Shown here in pieces: positions 48,800 to 60,881 of a stretch of DNA of 64,000 nucleotides. Position numbers and translations under genes: made by a program. The notes below the pieces were generated by a model. The model was not told where the DNA came from. It searched no databases and saw only the letters and a list, made by a program, of their open reading frames with translations. The DNA comes from Capitella teleta (taxonomy: Eukaryota; Annelida; Polychaeta; Capitellidae). The stretch lies in contig KB292506.1 in the NCBI GenBank assembly GCA_000328365.1, positions 595,718-659,717 of the forward strand, given 5' to 3'. Every line of letters begins with the position of its first letter. Position 1 is the stretch's first letter.

Positions 48800-49235
48800 A
48801 ACTGAGAAATATCGTGCAAACGTCTCGCCAATTTAGTCGCTCGCTCCTACTTGTTTTGCTCGATTTGTTTACATGTATTTCAGTTGTTTTCGGTGTCAGC
48901 TTATCTGAACCGTCTTTTTAAACTTCCAATACTAGTATTGTTTATGATTGTTATTTTGTGGAATATATGGCCGAATTTTAGTCAGGAATATAGAGCAGCT
49001 CTTGCTGATTCCCATAATGCGAAAAAAGTCCATTTTGTAAAAAAATGTCACTTTGGCCACTTTACGTCTAAACAATCGAACTGAGAAATATCGTGCAAAC
49101 GTCACGCCAATTTAGTCGCGCGCTCCTACTTGTTTTGCTCGATTTGTTTACATGTATTTCAGTTTGTTTTCGGTTTGGTTTCGGTGTCAGCTTATCTTGT
49201 TAAAATTCCAATACTAGTATTGTTTATGATTTTAT
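48800..49235. repeat. tandem duplication, ~150-bp homologous blocks 280 bp apart
   Basis: The blocks at 48800-48955 and 49080-49235 share CTGAGAAATATCGTGCAAAC, then GCCAATTTAGTCGC, TTGTTTACATGTATTTCAG and CCAATACTAGTATTGTTTAT. The second copy has a small internal repeat of TTTCGGT. The sequence between them is unique. Confidence 0.8.
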
Positions 49236-49985
49236 GATTAGGCCCTACAACTGAATATAAAATGAATACGACCGAAACGCATTCAACTGCTCATCTTTCA
49301 ACTGATTGATTCCAATTCCTAAATTGTACTTGAAGCTGACTTCCCGTAAAGCACGTTCCATCTTGATAATAATTATGGCGCGAAAAGCATTTCATCGCGA
49401 CGCGAATCAAGCAAGGCATGCGTCCTACATAAATTATGCAAATGAGGCGAATGGCTGAGTGTGCTTACACTAGTAAACATCTTGAAATGTCCGCATAAAT
49501 TTGCCGAGTTTAGTAGGAAATATTGGACGGATTCTAATTTTGAATAGTGTGGCGCTTCTAAAATATGTGATTTTAATACAGGATTTTCAGCGTGTCTGCC
49601 AATGCTCACGGGTTTTGACGCCAGAAACAACTTTCAGTTTTTAACATACAAGTATCATGTCAGCGGAGATCTGAGATCGCCACTGACGAATAGGCTAACT
49701 AGTATCCTATATGCTAAAGCCATAGCATATAGGTTACTAAGGCTAAGCATATGTGTGTTTTGGTAAGTTCACCAAGTAGAAAGACAAGTGAAATATTCAA
49801 AACTCGTCAAATAATAAAATACACGAATAATTGAAACACGTCACAATTTTTTTTATGAATTATCCCACAAAAACATCGACCCCCCTCAAATTCGCGATTT
49901 TCGCGGGTAATCATAACGCACTTCATAACGTTATTCAGCTTCGCTTGAAAAGGTCACCTGGGTCAAGGTCGTCTCGAACATCAAC

Positions 49986-52900
49986 ATGGAGGTTGTTCGA
50001 CAAACGTGCAGACGAATTTGGACAACACTGCCTCCAAAGCGTCTTCTGCAACCTTCTGTTCATCAATTTCACCAGCGAACACGGAGAGATGCTTCGCAAA
50101 ATGCCAAAAATGTTGATTTGTGGGCTATGTACGATACGGCCAGGCAACGGGTGCAAGGTGAAAACTAAGCTTAAAGCTACTACTACAGACTACTAATACT
50201 ACTTACTTAGTACAAGTAGTAGTACTAGTACTAGTACCAGTAGTATAATAATAACTTAAAAAATAAGTAGCACAGATAAATCGGGCGAGGGACCCGTGGG
50301 TCTCGCTGTAGTCAGCTAAACAATAAGTATACCTGCATCTAGCTCCCCAGGGCAGGGGTAGTGGAACAGTTCCTACACTCCAACCTGCATGATGATCATG
50401 ATGATGATGATCATCATCATCATCACCATCATGATCATGTCACATGTGCATGTGTTAAAAATGATCATGTATTCCAGTATGATGTAACCCTCACCCTAGA
50501 CTAGCTATAAATTCATAAATCCATAAAATTACGCTTATACGATTACGGTATAGTACACTCCCATTATGTCATGGTTACCTCTGTCCCCAAACCAATTTAA
50601 ATGTTCAATTGGTTTTTCATTTTGCCTGACCTCCTGTGACACCATATTTCGATGTAATTACGATGTTGTTACGTAATCTCACGTTGTGAACGTGGGGCTG
50701 TAAAAAACTTGCACCCTTTAATTAATCTCCACCTGTTCTCGATTTCCCCAATAATTAAAGCAAGTGTTCGTTGGAAATCGGGGAGTTCTCCCTCGACCAG
50801 CGGCCACTGCACGTATTCAGAGCAGTTCGTCATTCCTTGGCTAGCCCAAAAGGCTGCCTATTACAGGGACTGGATCGCGATGCTGGCCAATATTAGACGG
50901 AGAATGTGTGTCCTGCCCACCCCGGACACGTGACAATTATCCCATATATATATTATAAGTTGATCACATCACTTATGTTGTCATGAAGTTGAACAATGAT
51001 TGAATGAACACAATTAGTCTTTATAGTTACCCACTGCATGATGACCCACATCAAAAACAAGAATTATTAAATCTGCTTGAAGGGTTCTAAGAAAGGTTAC
51101 CAAACAAATTACAGGAATGCAAGAACTAACGAATACAGCGCCAAGATAAATATGCTGGGACTACCAACACAGTAGGACCAAAGAGAGAGGGCAGACATGG
51201 TCCAAATATGCATGCTGCTGCCCCTCCAGGAAGGCGTCACTCCAGAGAGGATTGTCAAGAGGTCTCAGGTCATGAGAGGTCACCAACTGATATGCTGCAT
51301 GGCCATAGCAGGGATTGACCTGGATGATAGGACTCACGGTCGTTCGTATCCCAAATCTCATGCAGTTGGACATTAACACTAAACATCAACAAAGGGCAAT
51401 ATCAATAGATGGAGAGCTGTCGTACGTGACATAACATACTCCAATTGTTTTTTCTGTCATTTGTCATGCCAATTGTCATTTCTCCTTTCTTGCTGGTCTT
51501 TTTTATTTTTTTTTTAATGTTTTTTTTTAACACAAATTTCCCCTTTGAATCTCACTTGCTCGAAATTTTGATGAAGAAATAAATACATGAAAGTTATTAT
51601 TTTAATACTTTTAAGCTCACTAAATGATGAATCAATACCTGAGTTTTTTCAAACTGATCAAATTTTATATTTTTCTCACCACAGCCGAACCGCTCCCAAA
51701 AGACCGTGACCCTACAGCAGTTTACGCCAACAACGAACTTGACTTGAGTGAAATAAGCGTATTTGGATTTGATTATGACTACACCCTTGCTTGCTACAAA
51801 GAAAACTTGCCTTACCTCATTTATGATCTTGGAAAATCGGCATTGATCAATGCTCACAAGGTACACATAGTAAAAGGTTTAATTTTAATATCACTTGCTT
51901 GTATTTTATAACCGGTAGTATCCGAAAGAGATTGAGCATTTGGTTTACAACCCTGGATTTGCTGTGCGTGGTCTGCATTGTGATGTTCGTAAGGTCAGTG
52001 ACCTCTGTGTGCTTGGTGAAGTGATGTAATATGTTTGTTTTTTGACAGGGATTTCTCTTGAAAATTGATTCTTTCCATCATATTCAAATGGGAACGGTTT
52101 ACAGGTCAGAGTTCAAAATATTGTTATGTTATATATGGCAAATGGATTTTTCTCTCGGTTATGTAAATCAAAAGAGAGAATATTGATATTGATTAATATT
52201 GATATGCCTGTGAGAATTTTATTGTTTCAACGCTCGTAAGTCAAATGAATTCATCTCACAATTGTCAGAGGGAAGGATCCCGTTGAAGACGTAGAAGTGA
52301 TGAGCAGTTACCACGGAACTCATGTCCCGATCGATAATCTGAGTGGTTTCCATGGCACAGTGAGTGCTGATTTCATGACTTGATTTATCAATGGCCTCGA
52401 TATATAGGGACCTCGTATGCACCAGCTGATGGACCTGTTTGCTCTTCCAGAGATGGCTCTACTATCCAATGTGATTCAGGTGAAGAATCATTCAGTTCAA
52501 CATCTGCATTGTGTGTTTCTCAACACTCACATTCTCATATACCAACTGTTATTTCATCCGTGATGATGTTTCAAGTTGCTATTTCCAGTATTTCAAAGAG
52601 AACGACATTCCATATGACCCTGAATATGTATTCCATGATGTCAGAGTAAGTCCTTCCGACGCTAGTCTCCTTATCACCCTTATCACTTATTTCCTATCAA
52701 CAGAGTGCTGTGCAGGGAATCCACGCCAATGGAATGTTACACAGAGCAATCATGGAAAACATTGGTTTGTTTTTATTTTGTGTACTTAGCAGTACGAGAA
52801 TCAGGATTTATTTCTTCCTTTAAACAGAGACGTACCTCGGACAGCAGGAGGAAGTCGGAGAACTTTTGAAGTCTTTGCGTGCTGCTGGCAAACAAATGTT

Positions 52901-54096
52901 CCTCATCACTAACAGTGGCGTTCCTTTTGTGTGAGTGACTTTTGAATTCAATATTCCATCTGAGAAGTCTCTCTCTCTCACTTCTCTGCTTTTCTTTCTC
53001 ACTCTTCTTTTAATCTCATTCACACCATTTTTTCCTTCTTCTTCCGAGCAGTGATCGAGGCATGACTCATCTTATGGGTACAGAGTGGCGTGATTACTTT
53101 GATGTCATCATCTTCAATGCTCGTAAACCGAAATTCTTTAATGACACCACACGGTAAATTGGCCATTAATAATTCTTTGTCTTTCACTCTCTCCTCTTCT
53201 AGTCCTTTTAGAAAGTTCGACCCAACGACAGGTTTGAAATCATGGAACAAAATTAATGAGCTTGAAAAAGGGGAATTCTATCAAGAGGTACTGTGTTACG
53301 CAACCAAGGACTGAGTTAATGTGCTGTATGCATGGATTTTGTGTTTATGTTACAGGGTAATTTCTACAAATTAATCACAATGACAGGATGGTACGGCAAA
53401 CGTGTGCTCTATTTCGGCGATCACGTCTACACGGATTTGGCTGTGAGTGTCTATGGTTAATTAATTCTTAATTATCTCTCATTTAATTATTCCCCTAATT
53501 ATTCTACCTCTGATCTATTCTCACTGATTGATCATATTGTTGAAAATTTTATTTCTTGTCGTTTTATTACTATAGTTTTTTAGAAATCCTTTCAATTTTA
53601 GGGCCCAACATTGAAGCACGGATGGAGGACTGGAGCCATCATCCCGGAACTAGAGGTAGAACAATCCTCACTCTCATTTTGCATCGCTGTACTTCTTGTT
53701 TCACCCTAGCATGAAATTATGACTCAGAATTCTTCTACGTACAAGCACACGATCCGATGGCTCAAAGTTCTCGAAGAACTTATTAGCAAAAAACAGGTTT
53801 GTGATCAAAGTTTTGGCATTAAATCCCAATTGAGACACGCAGAAGCAAGAGATTATTCATTGATATCGAACCATGCAGCAGTATGTTATACACTCAAAAT
53901 ACAACCAGCTACATGTTGCATATAGGTGTGCAATAGTCATGTGATGGGTTGGCATTCTATATGTTTATAAGATTTTAACTAAATTTTTTTTTTATTCTTT
54001 CAGATTCACATAGACCCAGAGTCGCAAGCGACGTTAGCCATGTGGATGACAGAAAGGAACAAACTTATTTCGCCGGCGCCTCAGTCGATACGCTGA
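49986..54096 (+). CDS. HAD-superfamily 5'-nucleotidase domain protein, NT5DC2/NT5DC3-like
   Basis: Fifteen exons: 49986-50157, 51685-51860, 51919-51993, 52049-52104, 52269-52359, 52408-52479, 52589-52645, 52704-52764, 52828-52930, 53052-53153, 53203-53287, 53356-53442, 53602-53655, 53710-53796 and 54004-54096. All are GT-AG and in phase; the product is 456 residues (human NT5DC2 has 520). The HAD nucleophile motif is FDYDYTLA, with Asp87 and Asp89. The later HAD acid motif is [10 protein letters not shown], and the family blocks [30 protein letters not shown]-like KPKFF and [13 protein letters not shown] are all present. The first 40 residues are rich in Arg and free of acidic residues apart from Glu2, which could be a mitochondrial targeting peptide. 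The family belongs with cytosolic purine 5'-nucleotidases, but substrates of NT5DC2/3 are poorly known. Intron 1 is 1.5 kb; most others are about 50-165 bp. Confidence 0.93.
50387..50440. repeat. ATGATC/GAT-rich microsatellite in NT5DC-like intron 1
   Basis: Runs of GATGATCATGATGATG and the complementary CATCATCATC form a near-palindromic simple repeat. Confidence 0.8.
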
Positions 54097-55711
54097 CTTG
54101 TACATGTCGTCCGTGAGCTCTCTGCTCAACTATTCCCTCAAACACACTTTCTATCCGCGCCGCTCCGCCTTGCCACATGAGTTAGGCGACCCGCCTATTG
54201 CAAAATGAGCCTTGTATTATGTTAATCAATATAGAAATATTTTATAGGCAATATATTTATTTGCTGTTTGCTGATTGCAAGTTTGTTTCAAATTGCATTC
54301 TGGCAGGATATTTATACATATGTTTGTTTTTTGCTTGACCGCAAAACTGCATTTTCAATCAGCTTTTTTTGCTGAGAAACAGAAAGAGCACAAGGTGTTG
54401 AACATATTTTATTTGTATTTTATTTCAATTTTTCCACTCCGCTCTGTATAGACACAAATCATATGAAGTGAATTTCAAAATTATATGTACTTTGGTGCAT
54501 TATACTTACATACTGGTGTTTCATTTATAGCTCTTAACGCTTATGTTTAATTTTTTTTCTTCTAGACTCTCAATGTTTAGGATGCCTTAGAATGATATTT
54601 CAATATGTCCTTTTTTTCTATAAGCCATTCTGTATGCATCTGTCTGTAATATTTGTTCAGACCTTGTATTGTTATTTATTGGTGTTTGTTTTAGAACTTA
54701 TCCATGTTTGACTGTCATGGCTCCCTGTCGTGAGGACAGGAATCACTGGATCCGGGCGATAATTATCAGGATTTCAAAAGATTTAGTCATGAAGAATTGT
54801 TGAAGTTCCAAAAGTATTATGCCGAGAATGTCATTCAATATAACAATTAGGTGCACTATAACTTGTTTTGATTACCGTTATTTTTTTGTCAATTTCTGTT
54901 GGAGGTATTTATTGGCATGCCTGCATTTATTGCGACATTATAAGACAACTATGTGCTATCAATGTATTTGAGTCTTGTTTCTTGTAACGATTTTGCTGAT
55001 AGGCAGCGAAATCAAGGAAAAAGAACAATTCTTCAATTTGTGGCTTTAATTGTAATAATAAATGTGCCCCGGTGAGAGATTACTTCCACTACTTGATCTT
55101 TTATAACTTCTCTGCACTGTAGGATTGGTTCGTCGCACAGCGTAAAACCTGACGATTATATTTTGTAAGTACATATTATCCAACGTAATTTGTACATGCT
55201 ATATGCTCTTGTTGAGTACAAACCTTCGCCGAAGGGTGAACAGGCAGGCAGACCGTTACAAACCGAGCATGAAGAATAGCCCATTACAAAAGCGTATGAT
55301 AATCTGAAGTATCGGAACGGAAAAGGTAAATTTATACATCCCTTCCATACTATGTGCAGTGCATCCATAGATCGAGGAAAAATATTGAGTGTGGACATGT
55401 CGCGTGAACGCCGGTCTTTTGAGTCGAGAGACATAGGCCACACGTCCACTTATTATTCTTCCTCTATATATAGTGCATCAATGTATGCCTATACTAATAT
55501 ATGCCACTCTGTTAGGTGTCATATGATCAGACATATGCAAAATGAATCCACCCTTTTGTATGAAATGATTGATCAATTTTATTATATGCCACAAATCAAC
55601 GAAAATCATAAACCTAATTAGCATATATGCATATATCCTATGCCTGATGTTACATCTGGCGGAATAAACTGACGGTTCACTATTTGGCTGTACGCGACCC
55701 TTGCCACCGGA
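54097..55711. other. 3' flank of the NT5DC-like gene and calmodulin-like promoter
   Basis: No coding exon was found. An AATAAA at 55057-55062 could end a ~0.96-kb 3' UTR of the NT5DC-like gene. The region from about 55100 to 55711 should contain the promoter of the calmodulin-like gene. Confidence 0.45.
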
Positions 55712-57446
55712 ATGGACAGCCAAGAGAAAACTCATTTCTCAGAGTTCTTCGAGGAAGCAGACATCGATGGGAATGGATATTTAACGTTTGCAGAACTTGC
55801 TTCGGTACTGAAGAAAAATGGTTACACTGGCACCGAAGTGGAGGTCAAGGTTAGCATCCAGAAAAGGCAAACGCAGGGCAGATACGTCTATAATTAACTA
55901 ATTGCATTTTGGTACATGTATTCATTTGAGTAGGCCTCATTCTGCTGTTTGACTAAAGATACTCCAATTACATATACGGAGTGGGCCAAAAGTAGTCCTA
56001 TCTAATCCATGTTAAAGATCTCAATGCTTTTTCAATGGCAGTGCACTTTCCCGAGAAAGTGTCACAAAACAGGCCAGTGTAAAAATTACACAAATCTCCG
56101 AGAAATAAATATCTGATATACATGTGTATGGGTAGGTTAACATTTCATACTGCCGTTCGATCCTATCAGCTGTTGATTCATCCTATTTTGTTGATTTTGT
56201 TGATTTTTCCCAATCAAAAGAGTGCACCCAACGTTCGGCGATATTTTGATTATTTTTCCTTCCAGCCCCGGGCCATGGATAAGTATCATTTGGATGCCCA
56301 AATAAGGCATTGCTCTCTGCTCTGTGATTGTAAACATACAGGCTGCTGCACTAAGTGAACTGTTGCATACCAGTACATGTATGCGAGGGATGACCGTTGA
56401 GTATGCCTTACAGTGCATATACAACAAGTACAGGGGTAAAACAAATGCGAAATACTCAATAAAATCAACGTTTTTCGCGGAAAAGTACGATGCTGTGCCG
56501 CGAGCTGCGAGCGACAGAAAGCGCGCGCGAAACATTTTTTGGCGCCGGTCGTTTAAATCGCTCGCATTATCAATTATCTTCATGCATTCAATACTCTTCC
56601 GCGTAAAATTACTACTATGTGATGGACGAATTATTCTATTGTATGCGAGTGCTGTTTGTTGAGATTGCAGCACTAATGTGTATTTACTAAAATATGAACA
56701 AAGCTGATAGTTTACGAAGCGCCATGTATAACAGATGACATTCCATAATGCTGGTTCAAGGACCCATCTGATTACGCGCATTTAAAGCGCTTTGGGATCA
56801 CTCACCACTCGCATTAAAATTTTCCTCCCTCATTCAAAAATTACCTTTTATTTGATTTCTTTGCATAAATTGGCGCAGAATAATATAGTCAATCCATACC
56901 AGGTAGTTTTATTTTATTTTAATAATCTGTCAATTTTTGCCAAATTATAAATTTTGTTTTTAACATGGAGTAGATATAGACTACTTTTGGCCCACTCTGT
57001 ATAATGGAGTACCTTTGGTCACACAACAGAATAATTAATTATTGTTCAATTACAAATTAACAATTTGATAATCTGGCACAGCTGGTCCATGAGGCAAGCA
57101 CGACTTAAATTCACTTGACCACATGGACCAATTAAACAATGCTGCATGCAATGCTGCAAACCAGCTAATGTATGATGCATATATGGAGGGATCATCTAAT
57201 GCATGCAATGTCATGAAAAGCACTTTAAGATACAATTCAATTTGCAGAAAATGTTCGCTGCCATGGACACATCTGGAGACAACCGGGTGTCGAAGGAGGA
57301 ATTTATGATTGCTATGATGAAGAAACCAATCAGTGTACACAGGTTAATCATCCATAATTACTCAATCAATAAATCAATTCAATTCAATTCAATTCAATTC
57401 AATTCAATTCAATTCAATTCAATTCAATTCAATTCAATTCAATTCA

Positions 57447-57493
<47 letters not shown>

Positions 57494-57504
57494 TCAATCA
57501 ATCA

Positions 57505-57583
<79 letters not shown>

Positions 57584-57800
57584 CAGGGAAGCAGAGCTGC
57601 GTGCTATATTCCAGGCCTTCGATGAGGATGGCGACGGGGAAGTGACTCCTGCCGAGATCAAATCTGCTTTCGATAAAATGGGACTCTCGTTCGGTGACGA
57701 GCAGATCGAGGAGCTGATGGGGTTGATGGACGAGGACGCAAGTGGGTCCATCAGCTACGAAGAATTCATCGACAAGGCGGCTCACCTAGACATCTTCTGA
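55712..57800 (+). CDS. calmodulin-like protein with four EF-hands
   Basis: Exons: 55712-55849, 57248-57342 and 57587-57800, all GT-AG and in phase; 148 residues, the length of calmodulin. Four canonical calcium loops are present: residues 17-28 (DIDGNGYLTFAE preceded by A), 53-64 (DTSGDNRVSKEE), 90-101 (DEDGDGEVTPAE) and 126-137 (DEDASGSISYEE). Each has Asp at position 1 and Glu at position 12. Sequence outside the loops differs clearly from true calmodulin (for example the start MDSQEKTHFSEFFEE and the tail AAHLDIF), so this is a divergent calmodulin or troponin C-like calcium sensor. Intron 1 holds MITE copy D and intron 2 is mostly microsatellite. AATAAA at 57942-57947 is a likely poly(A) signal. 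Confidence 0.9.
55975..57001. mobile_element. TA-flanked MITE, copy D (long form), in calmodulin-like intron 1
   Basis: Starts TACGGAGTGGGCCAAAAGTA and ends CTTTTGGCCCACTCTGTA, flanked by TA on both sides. At 1027 bp it is the longest copy. It includes an inner segment (about 56440-56640) that is present in copy C but missing from A and B. No transposase was recognised. The 214-codon open frame crossing it on the minus strand has no family features. Confidence 0.87.
57365..57582. repeat. compound microsatellite (TTCAA)n then (TCAA)n
   Basis: About 18 copies of a TTCAA pentamer change near 57450 to a TCAA tetramer, interrupted by two TTCAA units, and run to 57582. The array fills nearly all of intron 2 and reaches the AAACAG splice acceptor, which ends at 57586. 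Confidence 0.97.
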
Positions 57801-57941
57801 ACCACCTGCGCATCTCATTAATATATATATTGGCATCACTATATACATGCATTATGCCACACTTTCCACTAAGGTCCAAAGAAAGCCCATGCGGCAAATG
57901 AATATACAGTACCCGGTAATTCCAAGAAGTGGATTTAATGA

Positions 57942-57947
57942 AATAAA
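57942..57947 (+). terminator. poly(A) signal of the calmodulin-like gene
   Basis: AATAAA 142 bases after the stop codon, the first such signal downstream. Confidence 0.6.
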
Positions 57948-58433
57948 GACCATAGACATATCTTTGCTTCGAGTTACAAATTAATGATCCTGATTTTGTT
58001 TTTCAAGTCATAAATTGAATATTGCTTAATTATAAATGAACAATTTGATCAAATCAAAACAAGACAAGTGGCTAAGTACATCTTGGCAAATTAAAGAGAT
58101 GAGGTGTATTTATTCAATTCATGCATAGATCAAACATTTTATCACAAGAGAAGAGCAGGATGAATGCATTTACTACAAAATAACTGAAAAAAAAAAAAAA
58201 AAAAAAAAAAAAGACAGCTAAAAACATCAGAAAACAAAGATGAAATGCAGGTTGATACTTAAATATGCAAGATATGCAGAAACATAGCCACGATACAAGT
58301 TATCGCACGGACATCACACAATATTTACAGTTCAGACTGTTCGGAAGAAAATTAACCTCAAATGAAATAATGTAAATCAAGTAAGCAAATTAAATAAATA
58401 ATTCCTTTTTGTGAGCAATAATGTTTTATTGTC

Positions 58434-58439
58434 AGACAT
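58434..58439 (-). terminator. poly(A) signal of the TIR gene
   Basis: Forward TTTATT is AATAAA on the minus strand, 149 bases past the stop codon of the TIR-domain gene. Confidence 0.55.
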
Positions 58440-58587
58440 AGCAAGTCCAATATGGCACAACAATTTAGAATACCAGAAATTAAGAGAATAGTATTAGTAA
58501 CACTTCACAAATGCCAAATTGACAAAAGCCTGGATTTTGGGGAAAACAGAAAATAAACAAATAGAATTATGCATTTGATTCTAGTAA

Positions 58588-60881
58588 TCAAGACAGAAGA
58601 GTGGATGGGACATTGGTTGATTTTGGTTTTGTGTTCGTTCGCGGAGTGTGACCAGCAGCTCCTTGCTCATCTCCCTCTCCTGATGTTGGGACACTCATGA
58701 CTGTTGAAGAAATTTCCAGGGAAGGAACTGAAGGAAGGACCGATTCGTTTGAATGGGAGGGAAGTTGAACTGGTGGGAACTCTGAATTGCAATTTGCTTC
58801 TGGCCGATCAGGTGTCAGGCAAAGGTCAGGCCCAGCCGTCACATTAATCTCAGAGTATGCACTTGGAGGGGGGGAGAAAGGGATCGCATCATGTGGTGCA
58901 TTACCCTGATCGGACACTTGCATGGAATAAGGGAGGCCTGAAATGAGACAATTCCTCATGAATCAACCATTTCATATGCCACAATATCCACAAACATGCT
59001 CAAAGCAGGGAAAGCACTGCCCATAAAATAATCATGAATATTCATTGCTTTGGTTATAAGGTCCCAATTTCAAAAAGCAACTTGGTGCGTTCCGGAACCT
59101 GTTCAGATCGATTCTATGGGCTTTCATGAGTGATGAGAGACCTTTTTTTTTGGCCAAAATTTGGCCAATTATAAATGATAGGCAAATTAAAATACGAATT
59201 TCGTGCTCAGGCAGAATAGCTTGAAACGAGATGAGTGTGAGATTTATTTTATGAGAACTGCTGAAAGATCTGCTCACTCCACAGCTCCCATTGTTAACAA
59301 TAGGAGAATTACTAGATTTTAAACCTCTCAAATTCGATGTTTCTAGAAATTAGCCCAACAGCAAGCAGATAGTAAAATAATTTATCTGTCAAAATGAGTA
59401 TTTGTCTTTTAGGATGCATCCTATATCATCTGTTCAAAACAAGAGGTCCTCTTTAAGTCCAGACCAAAGAAACTGTACTCCTTATTACTCAAAAAAATAA
59501 CAACACAAACATGCTCTGTTTGATAACCCTCAACTTTAAGAGAACAATCAACTTTGACGACAAACTGATTAACTCACCATTTGCATGAAATTGATCTCCA
59601 TCCTGAATGCTTCTGTCATTCACAGCTGCCTCCTTGATTTCAAATTCAGTTTCATCCACAGGTATTTCACTACAGAATTGCGACACCTTTGAAAGAAAAT
59701 TTTATGAACCAACAAATAAGACAATCAAGAAATTGCACACACTTGACCCTCAGATTCATTGTTGACGGTCACTTTGCCATGGGGGCCAATGTTACAATTC
59801 TGTGGGTTGTGGATGTTATAGACGATATTTTGTCCAGAGGTGGATATCTGCGCGGTTCCTGTCTGAACGGGGTCAACGTTTTCATTCACCGTCATCTTTT
59901 GCAATTTGATGCGCAATTTCTCATCTGCCCTTCTTTCACTTTCTTGTTGTAATTGTTTTTCACGTTGTTGCGTCAGGATCGTCTCCCGTTGCCATCTCAC
60001 CAAATTCTCCTTCTGTTTCTTCTCGCGGATCTGCCTCAAGTGTGCCTTGCAATTCATGGTCTTCGATTGCCCGTCCAAGAAATATTTATCGAAAGAACCG
60101 ATGCTTAATTTATCAACATCAACATCAGCCAATGATTTTATTTCTCGGTTGAGTTTCGAGGTGAACATGCGCGACACCTCCACGCCACGCAGAGACTTCA
60201 TCCCAAATGGTATCTCCCGCTTGAGGTTCTTCCTGTCTTCCAGAAAGACTGGCACAATGCACCACTGCCGCTTGGCGTCATCAATGGTGTGTTGCACGGT
60301 CTCACACGTGACCGTATCCGCCCATACATCAGCCAGATAATCCTCAGTGATGATCATGTAGACGTAGGTGGACCGCTTGACTGCCTCCCCAATAGACTTG
60401 ATCTGGCTCTGAATCCAGGGAAACCCCTCATGTTTACTCACGATGCAGATTTTCGGAGCAATGTTATCGCCATAACGAACATACTTGGACATGATTTCAA
60501 TGAAAACTTTGGCCGCTATCTCATCCTGCTCAACAAAAGCAACAGCCAAGTCGTAATGTTCCTCTGTCAGGTGATCAGGAGGGCGCTCATCTGTTTCCAT
60601 GTCATCAATTGGACCAGAGGTGTAAGCAGGGGGTGGACTCATTGGGTATTGGCCGACCTGAGTGGGCAGAGATTTGTGGCCGGTGGTGGTGTACTGCGTG
60701 AGGTTGGAGCCTGTGATACCACTTTCATTGACTACTGAGCCTCCTGGGACGGCTCCATGGTTCTGAACTGTACGGCGGACAACAGGGACTGAAGAAAGGT
60801 TTTGAGAGCGAGGAGGCTCTGCAGTAGCGGCCTCATTATGTGTGATATGCGTCTCCATCATTGGTTCTGCTTCACACGTAC
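58588..60881 (-). CDS. TIR-domain adaptor with RHIM-like motif (TICAM/TRIF-like)
   Basis: Minus-strand exons 60881-59743, 59686-59578 and 58937-58588, GT-AG and in phase. The exon at 60881 starts in mid-codon after an acceptor, so either an upstream exon exists or translation starts at Met 60861. That gives about 525 residues. A Pro-rich stretch with SPPPAY precedes the TIR domain (about 60575-60170): EEHYDLAVAFVEQDEIAAKV, then KICIVSKHEG, STYVYMIITEDYL and WCIVPVFLEDRK. The layout recalls TICAM adaptors more than receptors, and no membrane segment is present. A charged helix (REKKQKENLVRWQRETILTQ) follows, then an Asn-rich motif, IVYNIHNPQNCNIGPHGKV, at 59826-59755. Its NIG core and alternating pattern resemble RHIM amyloid motifs. 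The C-terminal exon is Pro/Ser-rich and disordered. TIR adaptors act in the cytosol in innate immune signalling; the RHIM reading is an inference. Confidence 0.8.

Noticed and set aside
49831-50196. 121-codon open frame overlapping the first NT5DC-like exon
   Set aside because: It is out of frame with the exon that joins in phase to the HAD domain, and it has no domain of its own.
56137-56781. 214-codon open frame on the minus strand
   Set aside because: It lies across MITE copy D, has no family features, and corresponding frames in other copies are not preserved.
55712-57800. Calling the EF-hand gene true calmodulin
   Set aside because: Length and loops fit, but the linker and terminal sequences differ too much from the nearly invariant calmodulin sequence.
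60170-60575. NADase activity of the TIR domain
   Set aside because: Catalytic TIRs have a Glu about four residues after a conserved Trp. Here the nearest candidate Glu is seven residues after VW. The overall layout is adaptor-like, so I do not claim enzymatic activity.
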